Assembly (NCBI GenBank): GCA_050694055.1
Contig: JBOGWX010000141.1
Location: 1-29,677, forward strand
Length of the DNA: 29,677 bases
Direction: 5' to 3'
Origin: WHSV01 sp050694055
GTDB taxonomy: Bacteria > Actinomycetota > CADDZG01 > WHSQ01
Positions 7,757 through 15,399 of the stretch are shown here, one piece after another; within the stretch, counting starts at the first letter, position 1, and each line of letters begins with the position of its first letter. A model generated the notes under the pieces. That model saw nothing but the letters and a program-made list of their open reading frames with translations. It did not search any database and had not been told where the DNA came from. The position numbers and the translations under genes were made by a program.

Positions 7757-9361
7757 ATGAGTAGCTCAGTCGTCATCGGTCTCGACGGCGCGGCCTGGCA
7801 TCTCATCGATCCGATGATCGGCGCGGGCGTCATGCCGCGGCTGGGGGCCCTGCGCGACGCCGGCGCCGGCGGCACGCTCCTCAGCACCGTTCCGACCTAC
7901 ACCCCCCCTGCGTGGACCTCCGCGGTGACGGGCGTCGGGCCCGGCCGGCACGGCATCTACGGGTTCATCGAGGGACACGTCCAGTACGACAAACCGCGGC
8001 TCATGCACTCGGGCATGATCAAGGCGACGACTCTGTGGGAGATCGCCAACCACCAGGGCGCGCGTGCCGGCATCTACAACCTCCCGCTGACCTATCCGCC
8101 GCAGCCACTCGACGGCTGGATGGTCGCCGGCATGCTGACTCCCGGCTACGGCGAGAGGCAGACCGGCTTCGCCTTCCCGAAGCCCATCGAGCCCAAGATC
8201 CTCGGGTGGGCCCCCGGCTACGTGCTCGATGTCAACGCCAACTACGAGAAGGACTTCAGAGACGAGGGCCTCGCGCGCAGAGCGCTCGAGTCCATCCACC
8301 AGCGCCGTGACGTGCTTCGCGGACTGCTCGAGCACGATCCCGTCGATCTCCTGTTCACCGTCATGGAGGCGCCGGACCGCCTCCAGCACGTCTACTACCG
8401 CTACCTGGACCCCTCCGACGAGTCCTACGACTCTGCGGAGGGCCGGCGGCTGCGGCCGGCGGTGCTCGAGTGCTTCGCCGCGCTCGACGAGATCGTCGGT
8501 CTGCTGGAGGACTACGCCGGCGAGGGTGGCGTCATCGTCTGCTCCGACCACGGCTTCACCTCGTGGGAGGTGAGCGTCCATCTCAACGCCCTGCTCGAGC
8601 AGTGGGGCTTGCTCAAGCTAAAGCCGCAGGCGAAGGCGATGCAGACCGAGGTGGCGCGCAAGCTGGTCCCGGTTGCCAAACGTGTTCTCCCTCGGAAGGT
8701 CGCGCGCGACGCCAAGGACAAGACCTTCGGCGCCATCGACTGGTCGCGCACGAGGGCCTTTGCCTCGCCGATCCCGCAGCAGGGCGTCTTCGTCAACCTC
8801 CGGGGTCGAGAGCGCTTCGGAGTCGTCGCACCGTCCGACCTCGAGGTCACCAAAGCCGAACTGGTGTCTCGCTTGGAGGAGCTCGTGGGCCCGGACGGGG
8901 CTCCGGCGACCGACCGCGTTCATACCAGCGAGGAGGTCTTCGGCCCCGATCCGGTTCCGGGCGCGCCCGACGTGCTGCCCGTGCTGCGCGACCACCGCTT
9001 CGAGCTCGACGACGAGCTGTTTCACAAGCGGCCCTTCACCGACGTCAGCGCGCTGCCGCGCGGCGTGCACCACCCCGATGGCATCGTCGTCGTCAAGGGG
9101 GCCGGAGTGAAGCCCGGCCGCCGTCTCCAGGCGTCGGTGCTGGACGTCATGCCCACGTTGCTCTACCTGGCCGGGCTCGAGGTGCCCGAGGGCCTGGAGG
9201 GCCGGGTCATCACCGAGGCTTTCGAGCCATCAGCCCTGAGAGATCGGCCCGTCGCCACCACCTCCCCCCTATCATCAGGTGCGAGGGACGAAAGCTCGCC
9301 TTACTCTGATGAGGAAGAGGCGCAGATCGAGGAGGCGCTGAGGGGACTCGGCTACCTCTAG
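7757..9361 (+). CDS. Cytoplasmic AP-superfamily phosphodiesterase (Phosphodiest/COG3379-like), copy 1
   Basis: A 534-residue type I phosphodiesterase/nucleotide pyrophosphatase-family protein, predicted to hydrolyse or transfer a phosphoester. No signal peptide or membrane segment is visible. AP ligands in usual order: D10 (GLDGA), Thr49 as nucleophile (YTPPAWTSAVTG), D207 and H211 (APDRLQH), D264 and H265 (SDHGF), and a His in GVHHPDG (438-439). The block IDWSRTRAFASPIPQQG is shared with the minus-strand homologue at 11998. The chain ends EEEAQIEEALRGLGYL, a tail shared with two other AP enzymes here. The 23-base gap to the polyprenyl-phosphate transferase suggests co-transcription and a role in lipid-linked glycan metabolism. 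The substrate is unknown. Confidence 0.85.
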   Translation: MSSSVVIGLDGAAWHLIDPMIGAGVMPRLGALRDAGAGGTLLSTVPTYTPPAWTSAVTGVGPGRHGIYGFIEGHVQYDKPRLMHSGMIKATTLWEIANHQGARAGIYNLPLTYPPQPLDGWMVAGMLTPGYGERQTGFAFPKPIEPKILGWAPGYVLDVNANYEKDFRDEGLARRALESIHQRRDVLRGLLEHDPVDLLFTVMEAPDRLQHVYYRYLDPSDESYDSAEGRRLRPAVLECFAALDEIVGLLEDYAGEGGVIVCSDHGFTSWEVSVHLNALLEQWGLLKLKPQAKAMQTEVARKLVPVAKRVLPRKVARDAKDKTFGAIDWSRTRAFASPIPQQGVFVNLRGRERFGVVAPSDLEVTKAELVSRLEELVGPDGAPATDRVHTSEEVFGPDPVPGAPDVLPVLRDHRFELDDELFHKRPFTDVSALPRGVHHPDGIVVVKGAGVKPGRRLQASVLDVMPTLLYLAGLEVPEGLEGRVITEAFEPSALRDRPVATTSPLSSGARDESSPYSDEEEAQIEEALRGLGYL

Positions 9362-9384
9362 CCGTCCAGGAGAAGAGACGCCAC

Positions 9385-10851
9385 ATGGCTCGGACAGCCG
9401 AAACGGTCCCCGAAGAGAAACCCGTCACCGAACGCCGCCCCATGCAGCGGCAGAGCACCGCACGCATCGCGCTGCGCGTCACGATCGATGGGATGGCGGT
9501 CATGGTCGCCCTCTTCGGGGCGTCGATCATTCGCTTCGAGATAATGGAGGGCGCGCCGGCGCTGCAGAACGGCTGGACCTATCCCGTCCTCACCCTCATC
9601 GCCGTGCCCGTGTGGTTGACCCTGTTCTGGTTGTACGGGCTCTACGAACCACGCCAGGTCCTGAGTCCCGTGAACGAGTTCAAGCAGGTCTTTCACGGGG
9701 TGGTCGCGGGTACCGTCGTGCTTCTTATCAGTGACTCGGCGCTCAATATGAACCTGGCACGCGGATGGGCGCTGCTCGCGATGTTCTGCGGTTTCTTCGC
9801 CGTCGGGGGTGAGCGTCTGGCGGTGCGCAAGTTGCTGCACTTCCTCCGCCGCAGGGGCGGGGACACAACTCGCACGCTCGTGCTCGGCGCGAACCACGAG
9901 GGCCGCACGGTTGCGAACACCCTCGAGCGCGAAAGGTGGCTCGGCTACGAGATCGTCGGCTTCCTGGATGACGACCTGCCGGCCGGGGACGCGCTCCAAG
10001 ACGGGCACAAGGTCCTCGGCCCGGTCGCCCGCGTCAAGGAGATAATCGCCGGCAGCAATATCAACCTCGTGCTCATCGCCGCTACGGCGTTCGAGACTCC
10101 TCGTCTCAACAAACTATTCTGGGAGCTCCAGGATTGCGATGTCGACCTCCAGATCACATCGGGAACCGTCGACCTGCTCGCGTCCCGGATGACGGTCCAA
10201 TCGGTGGCCGGCGTGCCGCTGCTGTACGTGCGACGCACCGGCATCAGCCGCCTGCAGCAGGTGATCAAGCGAACCATGGACTTCTTCGGTTCCCTCGCTC
10301 TGACGATCGTGCTCTCGCCCCTTCTCCTGGGCATCGGCACGTGGATCAGGCGCGACTCCAAAGGCCCGGCGATCTTCAAGCAGGTGCGAGTGGGGCGCGA
10401 CGGGAAGCCCTTCACCTGCTGGAAGTTCCGCACGATGGTGGTCGATGCCGAGGAGAGGCTGGCCGAGCTCGAGCACCTCTCCGAGGGTCCCGGCCTGCTC
10501 TTCAAGCTCAAGGAGGACCCGCGCGTTACCACCGCGGGCAGGTGGCTGCGCCGTTACTCGCTCGACGAGCTGGCGCAGCTCATGAACGTGCTGCGGGGCG
10601 AGATGAGCCTCGTGGGACCGAGGCCCGCGCTGCCCAGCGAGGCCGAGCAGTACGACGACTGGGTCCGTAACCGCCTGCGCGTCAAGCCCGGCATGACTGG
10701 CCTATGGCAGGTCAGCGGCCGGGCCGAGACCAGCTTCGCCGACTACCTTCGCTACGACCTCTTCTACATCCAGAACTGGTCGTTGAGCCTCGACATCTGG
10801 ATCCTGTGGCGCACCTTGCGGGCGGTCATGTCGGCCGAGGGCGCACACTGA
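9385..10851 (+). CDS. Polyprenyl-phosphate sugar-1-phosphate transferase (exopolysaccharide initiating type)
   Basis: Starts a lipid-linked glycan by transferring a sugar-1-phosphate from a nucleotide sugar to polyprenyl phosphate at the membrane. The 488-residue chain has several hydrophobic segments in its first 150 residues, a central Rossmann-like CoA-binding-type region (RTLVLGANHEGRTVANTL), and a C-terminal bacterial sugar transferase domain from about residue 290. That domain shows KRTMDFFGSLALT, CWKFRTMVVDAE, DELAQLMNVLRGEMSLVGPRP (last two motifs contiguous) and KPGMTGLWQVSGR. AGGAG at 9368-9372 is 12 bases before the ATG, a long spacing. A hairpin at 10861-10896 probably ends the transcript. 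Sugar specificity cannot be read from sequence. Confidence 0.92.
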   Translation: MARTAETVPEEKPVTERRPMQRQSTARIALRVTIDGMAVMVALFGASIIRFEIMEGAPALQNGWTYPVLTLIAVPVWLTLFWLYGLYEPRQVLSPVNEFKQVFHGVVAGTVVLLISDSALNMNLARGWALLAMFCGFFAVGGERLAVRKLLHFLRRRGGDTTRTLVLGANHEGRTVANTLERERWLGYEIVGFLDDDLPAGDALQDGHKVLGPVARVKEIIAGSNINLVLIAATAFETPRLNKLFWELQDCDVDLQITSGTVDLLASRMTVQSVAGVPLLYVRRTGISRLQQVIKRTMDFFGSLALTIVLSPLLLGIGTWIRRDSKGPAIFKQVRVGRDGKPFTCWKFRTMVVDAEERLAELEHLSEGPGLLFKLKEDPRVTTAGRWLRRYSLDELAQLMNVLRGEMSLVGPRPALPSEAEQYDDWVRNRLRVKPGMTGLWQVSGRAETSFADYLRYDLFYIQNWSLSLDIWILWRTLRAVMSAEGAH

Positions 10852-10860
10852 ACACTCTTT

Positions 10861-10896
10861 GACCCTGAGGTGTCGCCTCACGCGCCTCTCAGGGTC
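10861..10896 (+). terminator. Hairpin after polyprenyl-phosphate transferase
   Basis: GACCCTGAG at 10861-10869 pairs perfectly with CTCAGGGTC at 10888-10896, starting nine bases after the stop codon. No clear T-run follows, so a terminator role is likely but not certain. Confidence 0.5.
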
Positions 10897-10976
10897 CAGA
10901 AAGCTCGAGATCGCCTTCGAGAGCGGCGGCGGGGATGGGCCGTGAGGCAGCCGCCGCGGCCCCCGGCTCGAAGTAT

Positions 10977-10982
10977 TACGCT
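10977..10982 (+). promoter_or_regulatory. -10 hexamer of a leaderless promoter (ACT gene)
   Basis: TACGCT, six bases, then ATG at 10989: the same geometry as at 7745 and 20142. It supports starting the ACT protein at 10989 rather than at the upstream in-frame ATG at 10935. Confidence 0.5.
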
Positions 10983-10988
10983 AGGTCC

Positions 10989-11366
10989 ATGCTGGAGGAA
11001 ATAGTTGTCACCATCGAGGATCGTCCCGGGCTACTGGCGGAGCTGGGAGAGTTGTTGGGGCAGCACGGCGTCAACATCGAGACGCTGGCCGCTTCCACTC
11101 ACGATGACCGCAGCGTGATTCATCTCGTGGTCGACGACGGGGACGAAGCTGCGGAGATACTCGCGTCCAGTGGCTTCAAGGTCGAGGGCAGCAGACCGGT
11201 GCTCACGGTGACCCTCGACGACCGTCCGGGTGAGCTGGGGCGCTACTGCCGAAGGCTGTCAAAGGCCGGTGTATCGATCTCCTCGGTATACCTCGCCCAT
11301 CGCAACGGCGGCGAGACCGAGCTCATCTTTGCGGTCGACAACCTCGAGGCCGCAAGCTCGGCATAG
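10989..11366 (+). CDS. Tandem ACT-domain protein
   Basis: A small cytosolic protein (125 residues) made of two ACT domains, ligand-binding modules that often sense amino acids. Domain 1 begins VTIEDRPGLLAELGELL and domain 2 begins VTLDDRPGELGRYCRRL, each with the DRPG turn that marks the ligand interface. No catalytic domain is fused. An in-frame ATG at 10935 would add 18 residues rich in Ala and Arg, unlike an ACT domain, and a -10 element lies just before 10989. It is followed by a hairpin shared with the convergent DUF4383 gene. No functional link to the glycan genes can be claimed. Confidence 0.8.
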   Translation: MLEEIVVTIEDRPGLLAELGELLGQHGVNIETLAASTHDDRSVIHLVVDDGDEAAEILASSGFKVEGSRPVLTVTLDDRPGELGRYCRRLSKAGVSISSVYLAHRNGGETELIFAVDNLEAASSA

Positions 11367-11378
11367 TCACGAGCACCA

Positions 11379-11410
11379 AGAGGGGCCCACCACGAAGGTG
11401 AGCCCTTTCT
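11379..11410. terminator. Bidirectional hairpin between convergent genes
   Basis: An imperfect stem (AGAGGGGCCCACC against GGTGAGCCCTTTCT, with one bulge, one mismatch and a G-T pair) around a five-base loop fills the gap between the convergent ACT and DUF4383 genes. It has A/T-rich flanks on the plus-strand 3' side. Confidence 0.55.
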
Positions 11411-11422
11411 CGGTTGCGATGC

Positions 11423-11836
11423 TCAGGCGGTAGCTGTGGTCCGCACCCCGGCTCCGGCCGTTCCGAAGTAGAGGGCCAGCGCTGCGGTCGCCAAGTGCAG
11501 CACGGTGTCTGCCGCGTTGTTGTTGAGCAGGTCCTCCACGATGAGTCCACCCAGAAGGCCGAGAAGTCCCAGCAGCCCGTAGACGACTCCGATGACCAGG
11601 TTCACCATCTTCGCGGTGTCGGGTGCCCGGGAACCGAACAAGAACAATGCCCCCACGGCGAGGTGCGCGATGTTGTGAAGCGGATTGATTCCGAAGATCC
11701 CGAGCAGCCTGTCGTCACTGACCAGCGGACCGATGAAGCCCAGGATCCCTACCAGGACGTAAACGGCCCCGAAGACCAGTGCGAACAGCTGGCCGGGGGT
11801 CTTGTCAGAGCGTGCGGCCGGTCGTGCGGTCGACAT
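11423..11836 (-). CDS. DUF4383 integral membrane protein
   Basis: A 137-residue four-helix membrane protein of the DUF4383 family: a hydrophobic segment near the N-terminus (LFALVFGAVYVLVGILGFIG), then NPLHNIAHLAVGALFLFG, VVYGLLGLLGLLGG and a last helix with VLHLATAALALYFG. The HNxxH and VLH elements are typical of the family, which is widespread in Actinobacteria and has no established function. GGGGAGC just before the ATG is a good ribosome binding site. It is separated from the phosphodiesterase at 11998 by 161 bases without a gene, so it is probably transcribed on its own. Confidence 0.85.
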   Translation of the reverse strand: MSTARPAARSDKTPGQLFALVFGAVYVLVGILGFIGPLVSDDRLLGIFGINPLHNIAHLAVGALFLFGSRAPDTAKMVNLVIGVVYGLLGLLGLLGGLIVEDLLNNNAADTVLHLATAALALYFGTAGAGVRTTATA

Positions 11837-11997
11837 TTGCTCCCCTTTCTCACCCTATGGATACTGCTTCCAACACTGACATATACCTGAAAAGTCGTGG
11901 ATCACACGGACCCCTCCAGGAGGCGCGGGAGATGACGAAGCGCATCATTCCCGACCACCCGTGAGGTGTTCGTAGGACATGGCTTGGGTGGATTGGG

Positions 11998-13617
11998 TTA
12001 CAGATAGCCGAGATTCTTGAGTGACTCCTCGATCTGCGCCTCTTCCTCCGCCGAGTACGGCGTCGCGCTGACACCCTCCCCGGCGAGGGGCAGATCCATG
12101 GGCTCGATCTGCACCGGGCGCGCCTCGACGAGAGACGCCGGCAACAGCTCGGTGAGGACGCGCCCATCCATCTCGGGAAGCTTCAGGCCGGCGAGGTACA
12201 GCGCAGTCGGAGTCATGTCGTAGAGATGCGCCTTGCAGCCGCGGCGGGCCTCGACGCCCGGCCCTGCGATCCCGAAGATGCCGTCCATGTGGTGGAAGCC
12301 GCGCGGCAGGTCCCTGTAGTCGTCCAGCACGCTCGGCGAGTACAGCCCGTCGGAGAGCTCGTACGAATAGGCGCGACACACCGGAAAGAGATCGGGGGCG
12401 TGGACCGCCTCGGGCCCCTCGACCACCTCTTCGCGCCGGTGGATGTGGTCGACAACCGGTCGCCCGTCATCCGGATCGATCAGCTCCGAGAAGCGCGCGA
12501 TGATCTCGTCGCGCACCGCCTCGTAATCCGAGCGGCCGACGACACCGTGCGGCTCTCTGCCCTCGAGGTTGATGTAGATGCCCTGCTGCGGGATGGGTGC
12601 CGAGAACGCTTTGGTGCGCGACCAGTCGATCGAGGACTGCGCGGCCCCCTTGGCCCTTTGCCAGACCGACTTGGGCAGGACCTTCTTGGCCCTCCGTGCG
12701 ACCTTGCGGACGCCGGCGGACTTCGTGACCTGCCCCGCTCCCCCCACCGACAACAGACCCCACTCACGCAGCGCGACGTTGACGTTGACGCTCTTGTCCT
12801 TGGGACCGAAACCGTGGTCCGACATCGTCACGATGTACGCGTCGTTGCCCGCCCACGCCAGCAGGTCGGCGATCATGTGATCCATCTCGTCGAAGAACTC
12901 CCAGGCGCGTGTCCTGATCGCCTGAGCCTCGAGGCGGTGGAAGTGCTCGCAACGTGGATCGATGTACTTGTAGTGGACGTGCATGAGCCGGTCGGGGGCT
13001 TCGAGGACCGCGAACAACAGAGGCAGGTCGGTCTCCTTCTCGAGCAACACGTGCAGCGCGGCTCGCTTCGCCGCAAGGTTGCGGGAGAGGCGTTCGATGA
13101 TCTCGGTCGACTTCCAGTCCTGGTCGTAGTCGACCTCGATGTCGATCTGATAGCGCCCGACCGCAGCCTTGATGTCGCCGGCGAGGCCCGGCGGATGGGT
13201 GTAGTTGTCCGGGGTTTCGCCTCCACCCTCGGGGGTCAGCATGCCCGACACCGCGAACCCATCGACCGGCGGTGGAGGCCAGGTCATCGGAACGTTGAAG
13301 ACGCCCATGCGTCTCCCCTGGTGGTTCACCGCGTTCCAGATCGCGGGGGACCTCACCCGATCGAGCCGGACGAGGCCGCGTGGCTGCTGGATGTTGCCGA
13401 GCGTGAACCCAAAGATGCCGTGTCGTCCGGGGTTCTGCCCCGTGAAGATCGACGTCCATCCGGGCGGTGTGTAGGGCGGCACGGTCGAGGTCAACACGCC
13501 CTGCGCGCTCCGCTCCATGAGCGCCTTGAAGTGAGGCATGTGACCGGCCTCGAACGCCGGCTCGAGCACCGAGTATGTCGCCCCGTCGAGGCCGAGCATC
13601 AGCACACGCGTCACCAT
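11998..13617 (-). CDS. Cytoplasmic AP-superfamily phosphodiesterase (COG3379-like), copy 2
   Basis: A 539-residue homologue of the enzyme at 7757, collinear along its length and without signal peptide. Ligands: D11 (GLDGA), Thr50 as nucleophile (YTPPGWTSIFTG), D209 and H213 (APDRLMH), D267 and H268 (SDHGF), and the late His in GFHHMDG. It shares the IDWSRT and PIPQQG blocks and ends EEEAQIEESLKNLGYL, almost the same tail as copy 1. It is the last gene of a minus-strand operon: GT2 glycosyltransferase, CDP-alcohol phosphatidyltransferase (13 bases upstream), then this gene. That placement implies action on a phosphodiester made by the transferase, or use of a lipid-linked phospho-donor. The start may instead be the GTG three bases later, which is better spaced from AGAGGGG. 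Confidence 0.85.
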   Translation of the reverse strand: MVTRVLMLGLDGATYSVLEPAFEAGHMPHFKALMERSAQGVLTSTVPPYTPPGWTSIFTGQNPGRHGIFGFTLGNIQQPRGLVRLDRVRSPAIWNAVNHQGRRMGVFNVPMTWPPPPVDGFAVSGMLTPEGGGETPDNYTHPPGLAGDIKAAVGRYQIDIEVDYDQDWKSTEIIERLSRNLAAKRAALHVLLEKETDLPLLFAVLEAPDRLMHVHYKYIDPRCEHFHRLEAQAIRTRAWEFFDEMDHMIADLLAWAGNDAYIVTMSDHGFGPKDKSVNVNVALREWGLLSVGGAGQVTKSAGVRKVARRAKKVLPKSVWQRAKGAAQSSIDWSRTKAFSAPIPQQGIYINLEGREPHGVVGRSDYEAVRDEIIARFSELIDPDDGRPVVDHIHRREEVVEGPEAVHAPDLFPVCRAYSYELSDGLYSPSVLDDYRDLPRGFHHMDGIFGIAGPGVEARRGCKAHLYDMTPTALYLAGLKLPEMDGRVLTELLPASLVEARPVQIEPMDLPLAGEGVSATPYSAEEEAQIEESLKNLGYL

Positions 13618-13630
13618 GAGCCCCTCTTGG

Positions 13631-14290
13631 TCATCTGAGCCTTCTGTATACCGTCAGGGCGATCGCCACGGTCACCATCGCGATGCCCACCGCCAGGCCC
13701 GCGGTCACGAACCCGGTTACCGGCCCGAAGATGAACGCGATCGCTTGCACGTCCGGCATTCCCGGATTCGGCAGCAGACGGCGTTGCGCCAGCCGCTGGG
13801 CGAGCCGGCCCCTGATGCCACCACCGGCTTCTCCCCGCTCGGCCCCCGAGATCTCGAGGAAGTAATAGCTGGCCACCATGTAGACGATTGCGAAGAAGAT
13901 CGTCGCGTCGCCTTCGGTCCGCCACAGGTAGACCGACAGTCCCAGCACCGCGCTGGCGCGCCGCCCGCCGTCGGCGAGATGGTCCAGCGCTTCGCCCCTG
14001 GCGCTCGTCACCTGCAACGCGCGCGCCAGCTTGCCGTCGACGCAATCGAAGACGAAGGCGAAGTAGAAGACGATGCCTCCCACGATGAGCCCCCACCGCG
14101 TAGTGGTCGCGAAAAAGCCCCCGACCGAGAGACCTAGCAGCAGCGCGACCACCGTGACTCCGTCGGGGCTCAACCACCTCCGTTTGGCCAGGGTGCGCAC
14201 CATCGGCAGCGCCACCGGATCGGTGAGGAGCACGGTGAACCAGTAGTCTCGCTGCTTGGCACCCGGAGTCGAGGGGACGGCCTGGTTCAC
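13631..14290 (-). CDS. CDP-alcohol phosphatidyltransferase
   Basis: An integral membrane enzyme that transfers a phospho-alcohol (or phosphatidyl) group from a CDP-linked donor to an alcohol with release of CMP. The complete signature D-x2-DG-x2-AR-x8-G-x3-D-x3-D is present at residues 82-107 (D82, D85, G86, A89, R90, G99, D103, D107). Hydrophobic helices flank it, and 219 residues is usual for the family. The GTG start at 14290 overlaps the stop of the preceding glycosyltransferase in a GTGA four-base overlap, so the two are translationally coupled. The longer frame upstream is inside that gene. The donor could be CDP-diacylglycerol, or a small CDP-alcohol made by the nucleotidyltransferase at 5929; sequence alone does not decide. 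Confidence 0.9.
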   Translation of the reverse strand: MNQAVPSTPGAKQRDYWFTVLLTDPVALPMVRTLAKRRWLSPDGVTVVALLLGLSVGGFFATTTRWGLIVGGIVFYFAFVFDCVDGKLARALQVTSARGEALDHLADGGRRASAVLGLSVYLWRTEGDATIFFAIVYMVASYYFLEISGAERGEAGGGIRGRLAQRLAQRRLLPNPGMPDVQAIAFIFGPVTGFVTAGLAVGIAMVTVAIALTVYRRLR

Positions 14291-15255
14291 GATCGGGCGC
14301 GCTCGGTCGCCGGGTCGACCAGCCCCCTGCCGCGACTCTGCTCGAACGCACCCGCGAGCAGGCCCGTGAACAGACCCGGGTCGCGCGTCTGCACCGCCTT
14401 GCCGGCGTTGATGATCAACAGGCCCAGCAGGGCCCACCACAACGCCGCTTTGTAACGCAGCGTCTGCGGCATGAGCTTGCGATGCAGGTAGAACTGGTTC
14501 GCGAGATTCATGCGCTGAAGTTGATGTGAGTTCAGGCGAGAGGTGTCGCTCTTGAGATGATCACAACGAGCCTTCGGTGTCTGCACGAGCGTGTAGCGCC
14601 GGCTCACGCGGTAGGAGAAGTCGATGTCCTCCTTGTAGCCGTAGCCCGACAGCGCTTCGTCGAAGCGCTCGTGGGTGAAGACGGCGCGCCGGAACGACAT
14701 GAACCAGCCGTTGAAGTACTCGATCTTGCGCACCCCCGCGGAGTCCGACACTCCCTCCGCGTAGAACCCGGGCCGCACCTTGCCGGATGACTCCGGCCAC
14801 CATCCACCGATCCCGAACACCTTCCGGTAGAGAATCGTGGAGCGCGAGGGACGGGCCGGGCGCACCGGCGTGGCCCGGACCCCGCCGAGCTCCGGCCCCC
14901 ACTTGCCGTACTCGGCGAGGACCGCCTCGTGGCACTCGGGGGCCAGCGCGACGTCGTCGTCTATGAAGAACACGGGGTCACCCTGCGTCCGGTCGATGCC
15001 GACGTTGCGCTGCACGGTCAGGCCTCGAGGGGCGGGGTGGTGATAGTCCAGCTTCAGCCCGGCATCGTCGCAGAGCTTCTCGATCTGCGGCCGGGTCGGT
15101 GTCTCGTCGCTCGAGTCGACGATGCACAGCTCCGCCGGCAACACCGATTGCACCAGCAGCGACTCGACCGTGCGCGCCAGGTCGTCCGGCCGGTTGCGAG
15201 TCGCGATGACGAACGCCGAAGCGGCCCTGTCGGGTTGGGTAGCGTTGAGAGACAT
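14287..15255 (-). CDS. GT2 family glycosyltransferase
   Basis: A 322-residue inverting GT-A glycosyltransferase using a nucleotide sugar. It begins with FVIATRNRPDDLARTVESL, then VDSSDE, the metal-binding DDD in FFIDDDVALAP, FNGWFMSFRRAVF, and the catalytic-region acidic motif GYKEDIDFSYRV. A C-terminal hydrophobic stretch (ALWWALLGLLIINAG) may touch the membrane. The frame is open for 147 codons upstream, but similarity to GT2 begins at the ATG at 15255. A TACCCT hexamer (15266-15271, minus strand) ends ten bases before that ATG, which suggests a very short leader. First gene of the operon with the CDP-alcohol phosphatidyltransferase and AP copy 2. Confidence 0.88.
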   Translation of the reverse strand: MSLNATQPDRAASAFVIATRNRPDDLARTVESLLVQSVLPAELCIVDSSDETPTRPQIEKLCDDAGLKLDYHHPAPRGLTVQRNVGIDRTQGDPVFFIDDDVALAPECHEAVLAEYGKWGPELGGVRATPVRPARPSRSTILYRKVFGIGGWWPESSGKVRPGFYAEGVSDSAGVRKIEYFNGWFMSFRRAVFTHERFDEALSGYGYKEDIDFSYRVSRRYTLVQTPKARCDHLKSDTSRLNSHQLQRMNLANQFYLHRKLMPQTLRYKAALWWALLGLLIINAGKAVQTRDPGLFTGLLAGAFEQSRGRGLVDPATERARS

Positions 15256-15399
15256 ACGGCAAAGCAGGGTAACGCCCCGGGGGCCGTGGCCGCACCCCGC
15301 CTGCGGGGGACCGCAATCATGAGCCTGTTTCTCTACGCTCGCGGGGGCGGTTAGCGTGCCCCCACGACAAACCATCAATCCACGCTCCTGTGAACAGCC

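Noticed and set aside
12226..13638. A 470-codon plus-strand frame opposite AP copy 2
   Set aside because: Mirror frame of a well-conserved gene; its translation shows no recognisable motif.
15294..15307. CCCCGC/GCGGGG hairpin between the divergent GT2 and AP genes
   Set aside because: It is short and of a kind expected in GC-rich DNA, and a terminator makes no sense between divergent starts; no riboswitch-like structure was recognised.
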